Position numbers and translations under genes: made by a program
The notes under the pieces: model-generated
The model's input: only the letters and a program-made list of their open reading frames with translations
What the model was told of the DNA's origin: nothing
The model's database searches: none
Origin: Hyphococcus sp.
GTDB taxonomy: Bacteria > Pseudomonadota > Alphaproteobacteria > Caulobacterales > Parvularculaceae
Length of the DNA: 55,026 nt
NCBI GenBank assembly: GCA_028285645.1
Contig: JANQOV010000095.1
Span: 1-55,026 of the forward strand
Direction: 5' to 3'
Shown: in pieces, positions 52,019-55,026 of the stretch
Numbering within the stretch: the first letter of the stretch is position 1
Layout of the letters: each line of letters begins with the position of its first letter

Positions 52019-52827
52019 GGCCGTGTTCCCTTGAACCCCATGGCGACGACATATTTTTCCGCTGAGTCCGAGCGGCTCGCTTTGGGTTTGGCGTGTTTTA
52101 CGGTTTCAAAATTCTGCTTCAGCGTCGCCAGCAATTCGCCCTCGGCGCCGCCGGCAAAAACTTTCGCGACAAAGACGCCGCCGGGCGCCAGCGTATCCAT
52201 GGCGAAATCAAGGGCGGCTTCAGCAAGGGCGATGATCCGCAAATGGTCCGTAGACTTATGGCCTGTTGTTGGCGCCGCCATATCCGACAGCACCACATCA
52301 GCATTGCCTTGCAATAATTCCCGCAGCCGCTCCGGCGCGTCATCGTCCAGAAAATCCATCTCCAGGATTTCAGCGCCAGCCACCGGCGGCATGTTTAAAT
52401 AATCAACGCCGATCACCCTGCCCTTGCCGCCAACCGCCTTCACCGCAACCTGACACCAGCCGCCGGGCGCACAGCCCAGATCAACCACCCGGGCGCCGGG
52501 CTTTAGGAAACGAAATTTTTCGTCGAGTTCGAGGAGCTTGAACGCCGCTCGGGATCGCCAGCCTTCTGCTTTCGCCTTGCGTACATAAGGGTCGTTGAGC
52601 TGGCGCTTCAGCCAAAGCGTCGACCCATAGTCGCGGCGTTTGGCGGTTTTCACATGGACATTGAGGTCGCGCTGGGCGGCTTCGCCTTTCATGGGCGCAG
52701 ATTTCTTGCGGCCGCGCTTTTCAGGCTCGGCGCCAAGGGCCGTCGTCGCAATGTTGGTTTGTTTTGCGCGCTTGCCGCCCCGCGCTGGCGCTTTGGGGGG
52801 CCGTTTGGAAGATTTTTGCCGCTCCAT
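52015..52827 (-). CDS. rlmE: Ribosomal RNA large subunit methyltransferase E (FtsJ/RrmJ)
   Basis: A 270-residue 2'-O-methyltransferase that methylates U2552 in the A-loop of 23S rRNA. After a basic N-terminal extension rich in Lys/Arg/Pro, the FtsJ domain has [44 protein letters not shown] and [14 protein letters not shown], with the catalytic Lys-Asp-Lys-Glu tetrad. The start is uncertain (ATG 52827 or 52848). The stop overlaps the proteasome-like gene. In many alphaproteobacteria rlmE lies beside a Ppx/GppA gene; here that gene is on the same strand about 1.8 kb away with three other genes between. Confidence 0.95.
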   Translation of the reverse strand: MERQKSSKRPPKAPARGGKRAKQTNIATTALGAEPEKRGRKKSAPMKGEAAQRDLNVHVKTAKRRDYGSTLWLKRQLNDPYVRKAKAEGWRSRAAFKLLELDEKFRFLKPGARVVDLGCAPGGWCQVAVKAVGGKGRVIGVDYLNMPPVAGAEILEMDFLDDDAPERLRELLQGNADVVLSDMAAPTTGHKSTDHLRIIALAEAALDFAMDTLAPGGVFVAKVFAGGAEGELLATLKQNFETVKHAKPKASRSDSAEKYVVAMGFKGTRP

Positions 52828-52977
52828 GGGCCTTAATAGCCGAGTCATTGGCCTAATCAACCGGTTTTTCGGTCAAATTGCTGCATTTGCGATATTGCGG
52901 CGCAGCTTGAGCCGCAGCGCGGACGGGGACAGACTTCGCGCCCTCACACCGGGGAGAGGGAGCAAAAGGAGGCTCTC

Positions 52978-53235
52978 ATGGAAGGCATTGTTGCACTCAT
53001 TATCAACCTGGCGATCGGCGCTGCCGGCGGCAATCTTGCCGGCCTCGCGCTGAAGGCCAAAAGTCTCGGCTATCTCTGGAACTCAGTAGTCGGCATCCTT
53101 GGCGGCGGGCTTGGATTTTTTGTCATGGGGCTGGTCGGCGCCGGCGGCGGCAGCATCATCTGGCAGGTCCTGGCGGCCTTCCTCGGCGGCGGCATTTTGC
53201 TGTTCGTCGTCAGCCTTTTCCGCAAATCCACATAA
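52978..53235 (+). CDS. GlsB/YeaQ/YmgE-family small membrane protein
   Basis: An 85-residue protein with three hydrophobic segments (IVALIINLAIGAAGGNLAGLAL, SVVGILGGGLGFFVMGLVGA, IIWQVLAAFLGGGILLFVVSLF) and many glycines, typical of the GlsB/YeaQ (transglycosylase-associated) family, often induced by stress. A strong AAAGGAGG site precedes the ATG at 52978. It starts a run of three rightward genes with DUF937 and LysM/BON proteins, which together look like an envelope-stress set inserted between rlmE and ppx. Confidence 0.87.
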   Translation: MEGIVALIINLAIGAAGGNLAGLALKAKSLGYLWNSVVGILGGGLGFFVMGLVGAGGGSIIWQVLAAFLGGGILLFVVSLFRKST

Positions 53236-53360
53236 ATTCGCCGCGGCGTTTGCCGCGGCGCATATAAACACTTAAGACCCTGCGGGCGGGAGAGGATCTC
53301 ACCCGCTGACGCTTTTTCCGGGCTGGGGGCGAACCAGACTGGAAAGGTGGGTAACACGTA

Positions 53361-53957
53361 ATGTCCTTAATGGATCAACTGACACAAGTTGTCGTTCAAC
53401 AGGTGTCGCAACAGGCTTCGCAGAAGACCGGCCTTAATGAAGGCCTCGCAGAAAAAATGATGCCCATGGCGATGGCGGCGCTGATGGCGGGGCTCAAGAA
53501 AAATGCGTCGCAACCTCAAGGCGCACAAGCTTTGTCGAATGCGTTGGACCGTCATGACGGCAGTTTGCTGAACGACGTCTCGCAGCTCGGCAATGATGAT
53601 GTTCTTGCGGATGGTCAGAAAATCCTCGGTCATATTCTTGGCGGCAAACAGGCGTCAACGGAACGGGCCCTTGCAAAGACCGCTGGCGTTGATCAATCGC
53701 AAATCGGCAACCTCCTCGCCATGGCCGCGCCGGCGGTGCTGGCGTCGCTCGGCCGTGCAAAACGCGAACAGGGATTGGACGCTTCGGCCCTCGCCGGGCT
53801 CGTCACTGAAGAAAGCGTTCGTGTGCAAAAAGCCGCGCCAAATGAGCTAGGCGGTTTGATGCAGTTCATCGACCAGGATGGCGACGGCGACATTCAAGAC
53901 GACATTCTCGAAGCCGCGGGCAAAAAGCTGCTAGGCGGTTTGTTTGGCCGTCGATAG
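53361..53957 (+). CDS. DUF937-family protein with a C-terminal EF-hand-like loop
   Basis: A 198-residue protein. The first part has the helical DUF937/YidB pattern (MDQLTQVVVQQVSQQASQKTG, KMMPMAMAALMAGLKKNA, DVLADGQKILGHILGGKQAS), and AAPAVLASLGRAKREQGL continues it. The C-terminal segment DQDGDGDIQDDILEAAG has the spacing of an EF-hand calcium loop (D-x-D-G-D-x-I-x-x-D), unusual for the family. It is downstream of the GlsB-like gene, starts after a GGTGGG site and precedes the LysM gene. Calcium binding is inferred from the motif only. Confidence 0.83.
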   Translation: MSLMDQLTQVVVQQVSQQASQKTGLNEGLAEKMMPMAMAALMAGLKKNASQPQGAQALSNALDRHDGSLLNDVSQLGNDDVLADGQKILGHILGGKQASTERALAKTAGVDQSQIGNLLAMAAPAVLASLGRAKREQGLDASALAGLVTEESVRVQKAAPNELGGLMQFIDQDGDGDIQDDILEAAGKKLLGGLFGRR

Positions 53958-53986
53958 AAAACCTCTCACTGGAAAAGGAAACCATC

Positions 53987-54415
53987 ATGCTATTTAAATT
54001 CGCAAAGGAAGCGGGCGAAAAGTTCCGCGAAGGCATTTCAAATATTTCTGAAGGCATCAAGGATCGCATTCAGGGCCACAAAACCGAAGTCAAGGAACTT
54101 GAAGTCGAAGAAAAAGACGGACGGGTCGTTCTCAAGGGTAAAGCCAAGAACCGCGTTGAGGCGGAAAAGGCCATTGTCGCCGCCGGCAACACACCGGGCA
54201 TTGGCGAAGTCGAGTCCCACATCAACATCGAAAACGAACCGGAGCAAACAGTGTTCTATACGGTCAAGAGCGGCGATACGCTGTCGAAGATTGCAAAGGA
54301 ACATTATGGCGACGCCATGAAATATCCGGTGATCTTCGAAGCGAACAAACCGATGCTGTCAGACCCGGACAAGATTTATCCGGGTCAAACGCTGCGCATT
54401 CCGACGGATACATAA
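53987..54415 (+). CDS. BON-LysM domain protein (KbpA/YgaU-like)
   Basis: A 142-residue protein. A BON domain (ELEVEEKDGRVVLKGKAKNR, then GEVESHINIENE, residues about 36-85) is followed by a C-terminal LysM domain (YTVKSGDTLSKIAKEHYGDA, ANKPMLSDPDKIYPGQTLRIP). It is the layout of E. coli KbpA (YgaU), a cytoplasmic potassium-binding protein, and no signal peptide is visible here. An AAAAGGAAA site precedes the ATG. It ends the rightward trio; a palindromic repeat follows before the convergent phosphatase gene. Confidence 0.9.
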   Translation: MLFKFAKEAGEKFREGISNISEGIKDRIQGHKTEVKELEVEEKDGRVVLKGKAKNRVEAEKAIVAAGNTPGIGEVESHINIENEPEQTVFYTVKSGDTLSKIAKEHYGDAMKYPVIFEANKPMLSDPDKIYPGQTLRIPTDT

Positions 54416-54469
54416 GGATTGCGTTGGGGTGTTGCTGAAGCCTACTGCAACATGACTTCACTAGTTTCA

Positions 54470-54554
54470 TCGTCATCCTGACGAAAGTCAGGATCCAGAG
54501 CATTTAGGCACTACACGCGCCTCCCTGGATCCTGAATCGAGTTCAGGATGACGG
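54470..54554. repeat. Nested intergenic palindromic repeat
   Basis: CGTCATCCTGA (54471-54481) pairs with TCAGGATGACG (54543-54553); inside, TCAGGATCCAG (54488-54498) pairs with CTGGATCCTGA (54524-54534). The form resembles REP-like elements dispersed in alphaproteobacterial genomes. It lies between convergent genes and may act as a bidirectional terminator. Confidence 0.75.
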
Positions 54555-54598
54555 TGACAGTTACCGCCCCGCTACAATCGCGACCCTCAACCAGCGCC

Positions 54599-55026
54599 TC
54601 AACCCGACTTTCGCGCCGCGCTTTTCTTCCTCCTGCGTCGCCGATTGCGCTGTTCGCGGCGGGCATCCGCAGCCAACTCTGTCAGAATGCCTTCGCGCAA
54701 CCCCCTGTCTGCAACACGGATGCGCGCCGCCGGCCATTCGCGCAGCAAGGCTTCAAGGATTGCGCAACCGCAAACCACAAGATCGGCGCGTTCGGGACCG
54801 ATGCAGGGTTCCGCGCCACGGTCTTCGAGGCTCATCGACCGCAGTTTTTCCGTAACGGCGCGCGCATCCTCAGCGCCAAGCCACAATCCGTCCACCAAAT
54901 CCCGCCGATAGCGCGTTAGCTCAAGATAAACCCCGGCGATAGACGTGACCGTGCCTGAGGTGCCGAGAAAATGCGCGGCGCCGTTTTCAAAATCGGCGCG
55001 CATCTCAGCCGGATCGCCGAAAGCTG
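54599..55026 (-). CDS. Ppx/GppA phosphatase family protein (partial, N-terminus beyond right edge)
   Basis: The C-terminal 141 residues of an exopolyphosphatase/guanosine-pentaphosphatase; the frame is open to the right edge and its start lies outside. Visible are AFGDPAEMRADF, the phosphate-binding LGTSGTVTSIAGVYLEL, RRDLVDGLWL and ADLVVCGCAILEALLREWP, followed by an Arg/Lys-rich tail (RREQRNRRRRRKK). The enzyme hydrolyses polyphosphate or pppGpp in the stringent response. It lies near rlmE on the same strand, as usual in alphaproteobacteria, but separated by the GlsB-DUF937-LysM trio on the other strand. Confidence 0.9.
   Translation of the reverse strand, partial: AFGDPAEMRADFENGAAHFLGTSGTVTSIAGVYLELTRYRRDLVDGLWLGAEDARAVTEKLRSMSLEDRGAEPCIGPERADLVVCGCAILEALLREWPAARIRVADRGLREGILTELAADARREQRNRRRRRKKSAARKSG

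Overview
The window looks like an alphaproteobacterial chromosome segment carrying a large accessory region. The right-hand 9 kb (about 45.9-55.0 kb) is GC-rich housekeeping backbone: guaA, an RsmB-family rRNA methyltransferase, guaB, a proteasome-like hydrolase, rlmE and the end of a Ppx/GppA phosphatase, with small envelope-stress type genes between. The gene set and style (DUF736, ArdC and ParB of the alphaproteobacterial mobile type, paired TPR-sulfotransferases, TonB receptor) suggest an aquatic alphaproteobacterium; I cannot name a genus.

Layout. 0-3.1 kb: leftward conjugation module made of a DUF6499/DUF2285 activator, an excisionase-like HTH protein, a TraF-type S26 peptidase and a DUF3363 relaxase cut by the window edge; this is the order of the rdfS-traF-rlxS module of Mesorhizobium-type integrative conjugative elements (ICEs). 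3.3-5.9 kb: a 42-residue membrane peptide and a rightward trio (XRE regulator with an extra C-terminal domain, CutA, COG1964-like radical SAM enzyme). 6.0-10.5 kb: leftward mobile-element maintenance genes (XRE, ArdC, a coupled 58-residue ORF, ParB, DUF736) separated by strongly self-complementary non-coding DNA. 10.9-12.8 kb: a degenerate isochorismatase-like gene and 1.4 kb of decayed DNA.

12.8-25.4 kb: one rightward, mostly overlapping catabolic cluster: split TPP-dependent decarboxylase, FAH-family hydrolase, thiolase, two crotonases, 3-hydroxyacyl-CoA dehydrogenase, acyl-CoA dehydrogenase, ADP-forming acyl-CoA ligase, MmgE/PrpD protein and aldehyde dehydrogenase. Together they could take a 2-oxo acid to aldehyde, acid, acyl-CoA and then through beta-oxidation. 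A LysR gene sits convergently at its end.

26.4-36.6 kb: AT-richer leftward genes (SelA-like PLP enzyme with an added barrel-like domain, aromatic-type aminotransferase, SDR, DUF819 membrane protein, proline iminopeptidase, ureohydrolase with an altered metal ligand, TonB receptor), which read as uptake and breakdown of a peptide or amino-acid derivative. 37-43 kb: two TPR-sulfotransferases around a second MmgE/PrpD gene and an exported metallo-beta-lactamase-fold enzyme.

43.3-45.9 kb: a tRNA-Leu(UAA) gene split by a 254-nt group I intron, then AlpA and a tyrosine integrase beside the 3' end of guaA, a known island insertion site. The most secure unusual observation is the intron-containing tRNA; the most suggestive gene sets are the radical SAM/CutA trio, the 2-oxo-acid catabolic cluster and the sulfotransferase group.
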